64,000 bases of DNA from Bradyrhizobium tropiciagri (GCF_001189845.1 NZ_LFLZ01000018.1:1-64000); one strand, 5' to 3'; positions 47,012 to 55,682 are shown, counted from the stretch's first letter. Numbers and translations: made by a program. The notes: generated from the sequence alone by a model not told the origin.

Positions 47012-48235
47012 TTGGATACGACCGGGACAATTACATCATTTTCTTCCGCACCGATGACGAGGTTTTCTATCGGTGGTGACAGCTACGGAGTTCAGGATGC
47101 GAGCACGAGCTACAGCCTGACCAATCCTGACGCACAAACTCTGCGCTTTGTAGTCAACCGGGGCGATCATGCCTGGTACGATAGCTCGTCTGTTGATCGC
47201 TCCGAGGTTTCAGCCGCGGACAACATTCCCGGCAGCACTCCCATCGCCTTGAATTATCAGTTCATGGTGGAGCCAAATGGCCCTAACGGGTCATTTGTGA
47301 ATACGGCAGATGGCTGGTTCATCGTTGGACAAATGCACAACGATGACAATTCCAGCGGCGTAGGCACCTCGCCGCCGTTCGCGATCCAGCTTGCTGGCGA
47401 TCACCTGCAGGTTGTCGCCAGATATGTCGCCCCGGGTCAGGATCCGAGCAACGGGGCCGGCAACGTGCAGATGCTCACGCTCTGGACTGACCCCAATCCA
47501 ATTCAAGCGGGTGTGTACAACAACATCCAGATCCAGGCCGATGTTTCGAACACCGGCGGCGGGTATTTGAAGGTCTCGGTCAACGGGAATCAGGTCGTGA
47601 ATTACAACGGCCCGTTGGGATATGGGGTCGGCACCAACTGGGAATACGGAGTCTATCGGTCGACGGCGCCCGAGACCGTTGCCGTCGATTACCGAAATAT
47701 GACGCTATTGACGGGGGCGGCCGCGACGACTTCGTCGACGTCGACGTCGACGTCGACGCCGACGCCGACGCAGCCAACCACGACCACCGCTCCAACCACC
47801 ACCCCAACCGCCGTTGTCGCGCCGGCTGTAACACAGAACCTGACTTCGCCGGGGACTTCGACAGTCGACCCGGGGACGACTGTGTCAACGACCGACCCCA
47901 ACGTCCAAAGCGCCATGGGACTGGCGCCGACGTCCCCGTCCGGTTGGTCGACGTACTCGACCGGCGCAAGCACCGGAAGCCTGGCAAACCAGGATTTCAC
48001 GCAGCTGCAGCAGCCTCCGGGATCAGACACCAGCATGCTGGCAACCGCCGCCCCGCAGGCGATCTCTTGGGGGGATCAAGGCACGGCCGCGGCGTCTCAG
48101 GCGGGCAATAGCTTTGCGCTGCTAAACCAGTACCTGGCGGGGAGCTCCGGTCGCGCCGATGGCGGTATGGTCGCTCTAGCCATGCGTGGCTCTGATTGGA
48201 CACAGAACTCGTTCCTGACCAAACCTCAGAGCTAA
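47012..48235 (+). CDS. Secreted heparin-lyase-like protein, short form, with type I secretion-type tail
   Basis: 407 residues from TTG 47012, which aligns with the GTG of the paralogue at 31703 and has GGAGA upstream. Residues 1-~235 repeat the lyase jelly roll (WYDSSSVDRSEV, WFIVGQMHNDDNSSGVG, VSVNGNQVVNYNGPLGYG). A (ST)n(PT)n linker encoded by TCGACG repeats comes next. Then SPGTSTVDPGTTVSTTDPNV appears to join what in the longer paralogue are two distant points, so most beta-sandwich sequence is lost. The C-terminal ~80 residues (GSDT.MLAT, SFALLNQYLAGSSGRADGG, QNSFLTKPQS) match the longer paralogue. No signal peptide. Probably exported by the type I system at 34008-38181. Confidence 0.8.
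   Translation: MDTTGTITSFSSAPMTRFSIGGDSYGVQDASTSYSLTNPDAQTLRFVVNRGDHAWYDSSSVDRSEVSAADNIPGSTPIALNYQFMVEPNGPNGSFVNTADGWFIVGQMHNDDNSSGVGTSPPFAIQLAGDHLQVVARYVAPGQDPSNGAGNVQMLTLWTDPNPIQAGVYNNIQIQADVSNTGGGYLKVSVNGNQVVNYNGPLGYGVGTNWEYGVYRSTAPETVAVDYRNMTLLTGAAATTSSTSTSTSTPTPTQPTTTTAPTTTPTAVVAPAVTQNLTSPGTSTVDPGTTVSTTDPNVQSAMGLAPTSPSGWSTYSTGASTGSLANQDFTQLQQPPGSDTSMLATAAPQAISWGDQGTAAASQAGNSFALLNQYLAGSSGRADGGMVALAMRGSDWTQNSFLTKPQS
47735..47770 (+). repeat. Hexanucleotide microsatellite (4 TCGACG + 2 CCGACG)
   Basis: Six head-to-tail hexamers encode the Ser-Thr/Pro-Thr linker between the lyase domain and the C-terminal tail. A likely slippage site changing linker length in frame. Confidence 0.8.
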
Positions 48236-48275
48236 AGCATGATCCGGAAAAGTGCGCAGCGGTTTTCCGAAAAGA
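48233..48275. repeat. REP-like dispersed repeat, copy 2
   Basis: TAAAGCATGATCCGGAAAAG followed by TGCGCAGCGGTTTTCCGAAAA, overlapping the TAA of the lyase gene. CGGAAAA and TTTTCCG form the stem. Close match to 40411-40452. Confidence 0.78.
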
Positions 48276-48295
48276 CTATGCTCAAACAATGAGCT

Positions 48296-48334
48296 AAAGC
48301 GCGATGATGATTCAACCCAATCTCATCGCGCTTT
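48296..48334. terminator. Perfect 12-bp hairpin downstream of the short lyase
   Basis: AAAGCGCGATGA and TCATCGCGCTTT form a perfect stem with a 15-base loop. The A-rich 5' and T-rich 3' edges allow it to act as a terminator on either strand. Confidence 0.6.
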
Positions 48335-48575
48335 GATTCGCCCGCAAATCCGCTCTCGTGGCATTGGAGCCACGCGCGATCCGCTGCGCACTGGAAGCCG
48401 ACGCGTTATCCGGCCGGCGTCGCTTCGTCCTGGAAAGTATTGCTATAGTTGATCTTCGTAAGCATTCGCCCAGGGCCGCGGAGCGTAGCTCCGGTGCGAT
48501 GATGTGTGGACGGCTTGTTTTCCGCGGTTGACGGCCGGTTCGTGCGATGGCCTCGTTGCTTCGAGGAGCGAGGGC

Positions 48576-49013
48576 ATGCGGATCGAAGATCAGCTTCGCG
48601 ATCGGCTGAAGAAGGTGGAGGCGCTGTATTTCGGCGCGGCCACGGCGGGAGAACGCGACGCCGCTGAAGCCGCAGCAGAGCGGCTGAAGGCCAAGCTTGA
48701 GGAGGTCAGTCGTCGCGATCCCCCGATCGAGATGAAGTTCAGCCTGCCAGACCAATGGTCGGTCCGGCTGTTCATTGCCTTGTGCCGGCGTTATGGCATT
48801 CGGCCGTTCCGATATCCGCGGCAGCGCGCGACGACGATCATGGTCAGGGCGCCGCGCCGCTTTTTCGACACCGTGGTGTGGCGGCAGTTTTCCGACCTGC
48901 ACACGGACCTCTGGCTGTATTTCGAGCAGACCACAGAGCGGCTGATCCGGGAGGCTATCCACGCCGATACTGCTGACGCCGAGACGACGGTCGAACCGGC
49001 CAGCCTGCGATGA
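48576..49013 (+). CDS. IS66-associated passenger protein, DUF2786-like N-terminus
   Basis: 145 residues from ATG 48576 with GCGAGG upstream. The first ~45 residues (IEDQLRDRLKKVEALYFGAA, then AEAAAERLKAKLEEV) resemble the helical DUF2786-type motif; the remainder (ALCRRYGIRPFRYPRQRATT, FFDTVVWRQFSDLHTDLW) looks like a small alpha/beta domain without catalytic residues I can name. It faces tnpC tail to tail and lies inside the candidate terminal repeats, so it probably travels with the element. Role unknown. Confidence 0.6.
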   Translation: MRIEDQLRDRLKKVEALYFGAATAGERDAAEAAAERLKAKLEEVSRRDPPIEMKFSLPDQWSVRLFIALCRRYGIRPFRYPRQRATTIMVRAPRRFFDTVVWRQFSDLHTDLWLYFEQTTERLIREAIHADTADAETTVEPASLR

Positions 49014-49106
49014 CGCGCATCCTGGCCCGCTCGCGTACAGCTCTCCAATTGCACGCCAGAAGCTCGCGCAGCCCGTCGATGATCATTCTGACCGGCGTGA
49101 TAGTGA

Positions 49107-50746
49107 TCAGGCCGCCTGAGCGATAGCGGACGCCGCGCACTTCCATTCCCAAGGCAGTAGCTCGTGAAGCCGACCTTGCCGAATGCCGGCGATGCGAGCG
49201 AGCACGTCAGCGAGCCAGGCCAGCGGATCGACGTCGTTAAGCTTGGCCGTCATGATCAGCGTGGCCATGACCGCGGCCCGGTCGGCCCCGCGTTCGGAAC
49301 CGGCAAAGAGCCACGATTTGCGTCCCAGCGCAAAGCCGCGCAGCGCGCGCTCGGCTGCGTTGTTGGTGAGGCAGATCCTGCCGTCGTCGATGAATCGCGC
49401 AAAACGGTCCCAACGTTTGAGCATGTAGTCGATCGGTTCGGCGACGGAGGCAGAGCGCGACAGGCGGGCACGCTCATCGCGCAGCCAGGCTTCCAGGACC
49501 GTCAAATGAGGCGCGCTTTGTTCATGTCGCGCCCGCAGCCGCTCTTCGGCGTCTAGGCCATTGATGCCGCGCTCGATATCGAACAGCACGTCGATGCGCC
49601 TGACCGCCTCCAGCGCGACAGGCGAGATCGCCGCTGCGTTCTTGCCGCGCCGGGCATTGGCGGCAATATCCGCTAACTCGAAGAACTGCCGCCTTGCGTG
49701 CGCCCAACACAGGGCCGACGTAACCGGCCCCGGTAAGCGGGACGGCTTGTAAAGTTCGTTGTACCCGTCATAGGCATCGGCCTGCAGAATGCCGGCGAAG
49801 TCTCGAAGATGCCGGACGGGATGTTCATGCGTCGGTCCCGAGAGGCGTAATACAGCGCCGCCGGCGGTGCACGTCCGCCAAACGGCCGGTCGTCGCGGAC
49901 ATAGGTCCAGATGTGCCCCTTTACCGTCTTGCCCTTCGCCAGGATCGGCACCGTGGTGTCGTCGCCATGCAACCGTTCGGCGGCCAGAACGTGGGCCTCG
50001 ATCAGCGCATGCAGCGGCTGCAGCACCGTGGTGCAGGCCCCCACCTGGTCGGCCAGCGTCGAGAGGCTGAGATCAATGCCTTCGCGCCGGTATCGCTCGC
50101 TCTGGCGGTTCAGCGGCTGGTGCTGGCCGAACTTCTCGAACAGGATCATCGCCAGCAAATTCGGCCCAGCGAAGCCGCGCGGGGTAACATGGAAGGGCGC
50201 CGGCGGCTGGGTAATCGTCTCGCATTGCCGGCACGAGAACTTCTCGCGCACCGTCTGGATCACCTTCCAGGACCTGGGGATGACCTCCAGCGTTTCGGTG
50301 ACGTCCTCGCCGAGCTTCGACAGCTTCGCCGAGCCGCAGCAGGGACAATTCTCGGGCGCAGCAATCACCACGCGCTCACGCGGCAGATGATCGGGGAAGG
50401 GCTTGCGCGAAGGCCGCTTGCGCTGGAATGAGCGCACCGTCTGTGCACCGGCCGCGGCCTGTTCGGCCGCCATCTCATCTTCGGTCGCGGCTGCTTCCAG
50501 GTCCTCCAGCTGCAATTCCATCTGCTCGAGCAGCCGCGCCTTGCGTTCTGAGCTGCTGCCGTAAAGCTCGCGCCGCAGCTTCTCGATCTCGAGTTTGAGA
50601 TGGGCAATCAGCGCTTCCGTGTTCGCGTTCACAGCCTGGGCGCGGGCTGCAACCGCCTCGGCTTCCACACGCGCAGCGCGCTCCTTAAGGATCATCGCGT
50701 GAGCGGCGGCGAGATCGGATGGAAGCGATTCAGCTGCGTCTTTCAC
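49107..50746 (-). pseudogene. tnpC: IS66 transposase TnpC, frameshifted near 49827
   Basis: The N-terminal frame (50746 to ~49830) has the leucine-rich coil LKLEIEKLRRELYGSSSER, the zinc knuckle CPCCGSAKL...FSCRQCE and the start of the DDE domain (ERLHGDDTTVPILAKGK, GHIWTYVRDDRPF). The rest (ILQADAYDGYNELY, ALCWAHARRQFFEL, the C-terminal NNAAERALRGFALGRKSWLFAG) is in another frame ending at 49107. The switch is near 49827, where a small indel follows ASRDR. The intact protein would be ~545 residues, normal for TnpC. Unless the indel is a sequencing error, the transposase lacks its second and third acidic residues. Confidence 0.85.
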
Positions 50747-50790
50747 TAGACGATGGAATCACATCCGCTGCGATCCGCAAGCCAAAACTG

Positions 50791-51138
50791 TCAGCCGACC
50801 GACGTCGGACGCCAGGTTTCCTGAGGATTGCGCCAGTCAATACCGGACAGCAGGTAACCAAGCTGTGCCGGTGAGATCGTGATTGCGCCGTCGGCTGGGC
50901 TCGGCCACAAAAACCGCCCGCGCTCCAGCCGCTTGGTGAACAGGCATGCCCCTTGGCCGTCATGCCAGATCACTTTCAGAAGATTGCCGCTGCGTCCGCG
51001 GAAGCAGAACAGGTGCCCACCCAGCGGATCGCGCCGCAGCACTTCCTGCACCTGCAGCGAGAGGCTCGCAAATCCCTTGCGCATATCGGTGTGCCCGGTT
51101 GCCAGCCACACCCGAACATTGCTCGGCACCGGAATCAT
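50791..51138 (-). CDS. tnpB: IS66 family accessory protein TnpB
   Basis: 115 residues from ATG 51138 (MIPVPSNVRVWLATGHTDMR), then KGFASLSLQVQEVLRRDPL and the conserved LFCFRGRSGNLLKVIWHDGQ. The fold and length are standard for the IS66 Orf2 family. It is needed with TnpA and TnpC for transposition. The start overlaps the tnpA stop by four bases (ATGA), so it is translationally coupled. Confidence 0.9.
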   Translation of the reverse strand: MIPVPSNVRVWLATGHTDMRKGFASLSLQVQEVLRRDPLGGHLFCFRGRSGNLLKVIWHDGQGACLFTKRLERGRFLWPSPADGAITISPAQLGYLLSGIDWRNPQETWRPTSVG

Positions 51139-51554
51139 CGCCGCTCCAGTACCGCCACAACCCGCGCCAGCACGGCCGCATCGACGCCATTGTCGACGAT
51201 CACCCGATGTCCGCGCATCAGCACGATCTCGATCCGACCCGGCACCGCAGGCACACATGCCTGAGGTGGCAGGCTCCGATCCGCAGCTTCAGGCTGTTCC
51301 GGCGATATAACTATCGGTGCAAACGTCGTCCCCCCGTCCGCTTCCGCAAGCCGACCAGCCCGGGCCAGCCGGCGCCATGTAAACAGCTGGCTCGCAGACA
51401 GCCCGTTCCTCCGCGCTGTCGCCGACACCTGCCGCGGCTCAGCGTAACTCTCCGCCACGATCCGTTGCTTCTCGTCCAGCGTCCAACGGCGCCGCGCACC
51501 CGACGAAATTACGTCGAGACGCGCGACCTTCAACATAGGCGTATGACCAGTCAT
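51135..51554 (-). CDS. tnpA: IS66 family accessory protein TnpA
   Basis: 139 residues (or 133 if ATG 51536 is used). The N-terminal helix-turn-helix RRRWTLDEKQRIVAESYAEP and RRNGLSASQLFTWRRLA is the IS66 Orf1 signature; the C-terminal half (GRIEIVLMRGHRVIVDNGVD) is typical. Both possible start codons fall inside a perfect 15-bp inverted repeat (51533-51564), which could sequester the ribosome site or bind a repressor. The gene overlaps tnpB. Confidence 0.88.
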   Translation of the reverse strand: MTGHTPMLKVARLDVISSGARRRWTLDEKQRIVAESYAEPRQVSATARRNGLSASQLFTWRRLARAGRLAEADGGTTFAPIVISPEQPEAADRSLPPQACVPAVPGRIEIVLMRGHRVIVDNGVDAAVLARVVAVLERR

Positions 51555-51564
51555 ACGCCTATGT
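51533..51564. promoter_or_regulatory. Perfect 15-bp inverted repeat over the tnpA start
   Basis: ACATAGGCGTATGAC and its exact complement GTCATACGCCTATGT are separated by two bases. The repeat spans the tnpA initiation region, 40-70 bp inside the presumed element end. It could be an operator or an mRNA hairpin limiting tnpA translation. Confidence 0.7.
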
Positions 51565-51600
51565 CTTCACCGTCCCGTCACGTCAGACAAGGCGGCCCAC

Positions 51601-52103
51601 GCCGTAGGAATTCTGATCTTCTCAATGTAGATCCGCTCATCCTGACGGGCTCGAACGCGCGAGAATGCAAGAATGGCATAGCCGTGCCTGCGGCGGTCGC
51701 TGGCTCATTTTGCCACCGGACAGGCTTCTTTCCCCCCGGAGACATTGTCTGTGGCCATTGGCTGCCTCCGTAAGGGCCTGGGACGGCAAGCGAGGCTGCG
51801 CCCGTCGGGCCGCTGACAGCCCTTGGCCCGCTCGCCCTGGATGCCAGACGGCGGCCTACGGCCGCTGCAGCGCGCCTGGAGGGGGAGGCGACCGACCGAA
51901 CTCTGCCCGAACCCGACGGGTGGGCGGCGGATCGGTACGTCTCGCAGGGCGCTTAGCGCGAGCCCCTTCGAGGCGACCGGTTGCATCGGGTCGGCACGCA
52001 GGCGAGGCGTACGCGAGGGTATAAGGCTGTTGATCAGCGATCCGATGCCGGCGGCTGAGCACCCGCGACCCAGCGGAGCAGGCGCGTGATGTCTATTCAA
52101 AGC
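51601..52103. other. Intergenic between IS66 and galE, no gene supported
   Basis: About 500 bp of G+C-rich sequence. A 131-codon minus frame (51705-52100) is Arg/Pro/Gly-rich without domain features and is not called. Confidence 0.4.
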
Positions 52104-53126
52104 TCAGACGGCCCCCTGGCTGCTACGATAGCCATCCGGATTCTGCATTTGCCAGCGCCAATGATCCGCACACATCTGAGTGAGTGATCGCGTAGATGTC
52201 CAGCCCAGCAGATTCTTTGCGAGCGTGGGGTCCGCGTAACAGGTTGCGACATCACCGACCCTGCGTTGGTCAATCACGTACGGAACTGGCCGGCCACTCA
52301 CGGCCTCGAACGTTTTGACCACCTCCAGGACACTGCTGCCGCTTCCTGTTCCGAGATTGACTGTCAGAACGCCGGGCTGTCTCAACTGGCTCAAAGCGCT
52401 CAGATGTCCGGATGCAAGATCGACGACATGAATGAAGTCGCGGATGCCTGTGCCATCCGCAGTATCGTAGTCATTTCCCCAAATTTGCAGTTTCGCACGC
52501 CGCCCGATCGCTACTTGCGCTACAAGCGGCAACAAATTGTTGGGTACGCCGAGAGGGTCTTCTCCGATGCGCCCGCTTTCGTGCGCGCCAACCGGATTAA
52601 AGTAGCGCAGGATGGCGATCCGCCAATCGCTGTCGGACCCATGGAGATCCCTTAGAATCTCTTCGACAAAGTACTTTGTGCGGCCATACGGATTTATTGG
52701 TCCTACGGGATGTTTCTCGTCCAGCGGCAGATATGTGGGCGTGCCATAGACCGTTGCGGACGAACTGAAGACCAGCGTTTTCACATCGGCACGCGACATC
52801 GCCGACACGAGCCGCATCGTCCCCACGACGTTGTTTTCGTAATACGTCATGGGTTGAGTGCTGGACTCACCGACCGCCTTGAGCCCGGCGAGGTGAATGA
52901 CCGCGGTCACTCCGTGAGTGCGCAGGATCTCATAAATCGCCTCTTCGTTGCAGATATCGATGTGCTGGAATACGAGCGATCGCCCGCAGATGGCCTGTAC
53001 CCGTTCGAGGGAGGCGCGATTGCTGTTGCAGAGATTGTCGACCGCAACGACATCCAGCCCGGAATCGAGTAGGGCGACCGCGATATGGGACCCGATATAG
53101 CCGGCGCCTCCGGTCAATAGGATCAT
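52104..53126 (-). CDS. galE: UDP-glucose 4-epimerase
   Basis: 340 residues from ATG 53126 (MILLTGGAGYIGSHIAVALL); an in-frame ATG at 53162 would add 12 atypical residues. The NAD-binding GGAGYIGSH, the catalytic serine segment FSSSATVYGTPTYLP, the YxxxK pair in PYGRTKYFVEE, YFNPVGAHESG, the GIRDFIHVVDLA segment and the C-terminal YADPTLAKNLLGW are all present. It interconverts UDP-glucose and UDP-galactose, supplying galactose for exopolysaccharide. Alone on the minus strand, between the insertion sequence and a regulator; likely still part of the EPS locus. Confidence 0.93.
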   Translation of the reverse strand: MILLTGGAGYIGSHIAVALLDSGLDVVAVDNLCNSNRASLERVQAICGRSLVFQHIDICNEEAIYEILRTHGVTAVIHLAGLKAVGESSTQPMTYYENNVVGTMRLVSAMSRADVKTLVFSSSATVYGTPTYLPLDEKHPVGPINPYGRTKYFVEEILRDLHGSDSDWRIAILRYFNPVGAHESGRIGEDPLGVPNNLLPLVAQVAIGRRAKLQIWGNDYDTADGTGIRDFIHVVDLASGHLSALSQLRQPGVLTVNLGTGSGSSVLEVVKTFEAVSGRPVPYVIDQRRVGDVATCYADPTLAKNLLGWTSTRSLTQMCADHWRWQMQNPDGYRSSQGAV

Positions 53127-53338
53127 TTTGATTCCATTTTCTTTCCGCGTCTGCGGGGGCAATTCTCGCCGCGCGCGAAAATCAACCCGTAGACCTTCGC
53201 GACAGCTGCAGGTTGTGCCTTCGTCCGCGCATAGTCAAGCTTCGTGCATCTCACCTCGCGGTGGAGGCGTCAGGCGGTATCTGAGACGTCAACGTTCAGT
53301 GAGCTACGGCTGACCGGTGGTGCATGGACTAATTTCGG

Positions 53339-54268
53339 CTATTTACGCAGTCGAAGCGCGCCTTCGGCCTTCGAACCAAAATCCTTGCGGGTATGGCCGT
53401 TGGCAAGAGGCACTTCGAAGTAGTTTGCCGCTTGGTCGATTGCACCGAGCGGAGCGGGCCGGCCTGTCCTGGCGATTTTGGGAAGTTCTCTCTTTGGTGG
53501 GAGGAGGCGCTCGGTTGCGTCAGCGGCCGACTGCGCAGTCCTATTTGATGGCCAAGCTGTCGGTCGATGGTTCAATCCCCAGATCGCCGCTTGTGTCCTG
53601 TTTTGAACGCGAATCTTGCGAAGGATCGCCTTGATGTGAACCTTCACCGTGGCTTCAGCGATATTGATCTTGCGCGCGATGCACTTGTTGGAATCCCCTT
53701 CGATCAAACATTGGAGAATAGAGATTTCTCGCGGCGAAAGTTGTTGTGCAAGCCTGCTGTCTGCATTTGCTATCGCAGGGCTATCATCGACACGTGCAGA
53801 GGCATCGTCTGCGTCACGCTTTTCGACATCGAGAGCAGACGTCAAGAAGTCAGTCGGAAATACCGTCCCGCCCATCATGACCAGCTCGATGGACTTGATG
53901 AACGTGTCGCAGTTCATCACGTCGATGAAATAGCCAGTGGCACCGGCCCGGAATGCAGCAGTCAAGTCGTTCAGACAATAGTGATCCGCGACGACGGCAA
54001 TGCGTGCGTCCGCGTGACGGCGCTTGAAGCACTCGATCTGTTCGATCGCAGGGCCGAAATTATCGCCGCTGTGAACAATCAAGTACAACGCCGGATAGGC
54101 TGAAGCACCCCCGACATTCTCCTTACCGGGTAAACTACCAGGTAAATCAACATCGGCTATTGAGGCAAATACTTGAAAATTTTCGGAATTTAGAATTCTA
54201 GCAAGACCTTCTTTCCGAAGACTATTTGCACCACCAAGTACAATAGAACAAGAATATTGTCGTCTCAT
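53339..54268 (-). CDS. LuxR/NarL-family regulator with degenerate receiver domain
   Basis: 309 residues from ATG 54268 with AGGAGAG upstream; a longer frame to 54400 lacks a ribosome site. The N-terminal ~125 residues follow the receiver fold (SIVLGGANSLRKEGLARIL; FRAGATGYFIDVM), but the strand that should carry the phospho-acceptor reads ALYLIVHSGDN, with no Asp at the usual place. The LuxR helix-turn-helix is clear: LSPREISILQCLIEGDSNKC and IAEATVKVHIKAILRKIRVQ. An extra ~75-residue basic tail follows the DNA-binding domain. Predicted phosphorylation-independent regulator, possibly of EPS genes. It is divergent from the regulator at 54743. Confidence 0.82.
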   Translation of the reverse strand: MRRQYSCSIVLGGANSLRKEGLARILNSENFQVFASIADVDLPGSLPGKENVGGASAYPALYLIVHSGDNFGPAIEQIECFKRRHADARIAVVADHYCLNDLTAAFRAGATGYFIDVMNCDTFIKSIELVMMGGTVFPTDFLTSALDVEKRDADDASARVDDSPAIANADSRLAQQLSPREISILQCLIEGDSNKCIARKINIAEATVKVHIKAILRKIRVQNRTQAAIWGLNHRPTAWPSNRTAQSAADATERLLPPKRELPKIARTGRPAPLGAIDQAANYFEVPLANGHTRKDFGSKAEGALRLRK

Positions 54269-54742
54269 GGAACTCTCCTGGACGCGACAAAAAATATACA
54301 ATGGGCTCATCGGTTTAACCCGACTCGTTTCTTGGATGGCTCGCCAAGCCAAAACTACGACGCATTGAAATTGCCTCTTCAGTTTCGGTCGCTCGGACAA
54401 AAAACTGGGGCGAAAAAGCCCTAAGCATGCGTCAAAAGATTTACTAATATTAAATGCTAATCCACGATATCCATATATATCCTTGGTTATAGACTTTGCG
54501 GGAGATATCGCCCACAGTGGCTTGATTTCTCGGCACAGGTCGGGTGCTCGCTTTGAGTGAAATCAAGATATTCGTACGATTTAAGATTGTAGTGTAAACT
54601 AGGTTCATCAGGCCATCGGGATGGCAAGCTCGGCGTGCCCGCGGCAACAAAACCTTCCTGAAAAGCCCCAAATTAAAGTAGCTTGGAAGCGATATTGAAA
54701 GGGGCGCCGAGCTGAACCGGACAGACTGAGGATTGGCCGGAA
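54269..54742. promoter_or_regulatory. A+T-rich divergent promoter region between two LuxR regulators
   Basis: 474 bp, clearly richer in A+T than its surroundings (especially 54420-54600, with runs such as CATATATATCC). It separates two LuxR-type genes transcribed away from each other. No operator-like dyad was singled out by eye. Confidence 0.5.
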
Positions 54743-55396
54743 ATGCATTTCAGTCGTGTGGTAATTGCTAGCAGATTTCCAGTTGTTTCATTGGGTCTGA
54801 ACTGCCTGCTAGAAGCAGAACGTGACTTCAGGGTCGCAGCTCGATGCAACAATAGTGCGAGCTGCTTCAAGGCAATTCGGGCTCTTGTGCCCGACGTCGC
54901 CATCTTGGACATATCGATGCCTGACATGTTTGGGCAGGCATTGCTTGATATCGCGAATTCCCGGACCCCAGCCGTTCGGCTCGTGTTCCTCGCAAGCTCC
55001 GTTGAGGATCGCGACCTCGCCATGTTGGCAGAAGTGGGGGCCTTTGGCGTTATCCTGAATGACGAGGAGCCTGAAGCTCTTCTACAGACATTGCGGCAAG
55101 TCGCCGACGGCCAGAGAATGCTGCCTGCCCCCTCCAACGAAGTAGCAATCGCTTCTGGGCAGCCTGCGATCGCGGACAAGCAGCTTTCCGTGCTGACGGA
55201 CCGTGAGCGTCAGATCATGCGTCTGGTATCGGAGGGACTATCAAACAAGGAGATTGGCCGTCGATTGAAGGTAACTGACGGCACGATCAAGGTTCATCTC
55301 CACCATATCTTTCGCAAGCTTGAGATCGGCAACAGGACAACCCTCGCAACGCTCGCCGTCTCATCCGCTGGGCCAAGCGGCTTCACTTCTGACTAA
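54743..55396 (+). CDS. NarL/FixJ-type response regulator
   Basis: 217 residues. The receiver domain has FSRVVIASRFPVVSLGLNCL, the phospho-acceptor in PDVAILDISMPDMFGQ (Asp at ~55) and LVFLASSVEDRDLAMLAEVG. The DNA-binding half has LTDRERQIMRLVSEGLSNKE and VTDGTIKVHLHHIFRKLEIG, a complete LuxR helix-turn-helix. No sensor kinase is in the window. Homologues of this size occur next to EPS genes in Bradyrhizobium, and control of that locus is the best guess. Confidence 0.87.
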   Translation: MHFSRVVIASRFPVVSLGLNCLLEAERDFRVAARCNNSASCFKAIRALVPDVAILDISMPDMFGQALLDIANSRTPAVRLVFLASSVEDRDLAMLAEVGAFGVILNDEEPEALLQTLRQVADGQRMLPAPSNEVAIASGQPAIADKQLSVLTDRERQIMRLVSEGLSNKEIGRRLKVTDGTIKVHLHHIFRKLEIGNRTTLATLAVSSAGPSGFTSD

Positions 55397-55682
55397 CACG
55401 CAGCCTTTGGCCTGGTTGAGCGCGATATCAACCGCCTGACGCGGGGGTGCGCAGTGTTCGGGTTGCGCCGGGACGGGAAGGACCGTTCGTCCGCGTTTCT
55501 ATTCTATCGCGCCGCCAGCTCGGACGCTTGGTAAGCGGCCGTCCTATCTCGGCCTTTGACCTCCTTGCCGCAGCAAAGCTGAGACCGAGCAACCTGCGAA
55601 GCCGCACCGCCGCTTCGCTACGGCTCTTCTCAACCGCAATGCTGACCATGTCGAGATCGATGGATTCTTCCGCAGGTGATGA

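Larger units (their letters stand above)
48505..51600 (-). mobile_element. IS66-family insertion sequence with passenger ORF (approximate ends)
   Basis: Contains tnpA, tnpB and tnpC in the canonical IS66 order on the minus strand, plus one convergent ORF at the distal end. Candidate imperfect terminal repeats are TGTGGACGGCTTGT (48505) and the complement of 51587-51600, GTGGGCCGCCTTGT. They agree at nine of the last eleven bases and lie ~45 bp before tnpA and ~70 bp before the passenger. No 8-bp target duplication was found, so the exact ends are uncertain. tnpC is frameshifted, so the element is probably immobile unless helped in trans. Confidence 0.75.

Noticed and set aside
48496..51608. 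8-bp target-site duplication around IS66
   Set aside because: Flanks of the candidate ends do not match; the true ends may be shifted or the duplication has decayed.
51705..52100. 131-codon minus-strand frame next to IS66
   Set aside because: Low-complexity Arg/Pro/Gly composition and no recognisable domain or ribosome site.
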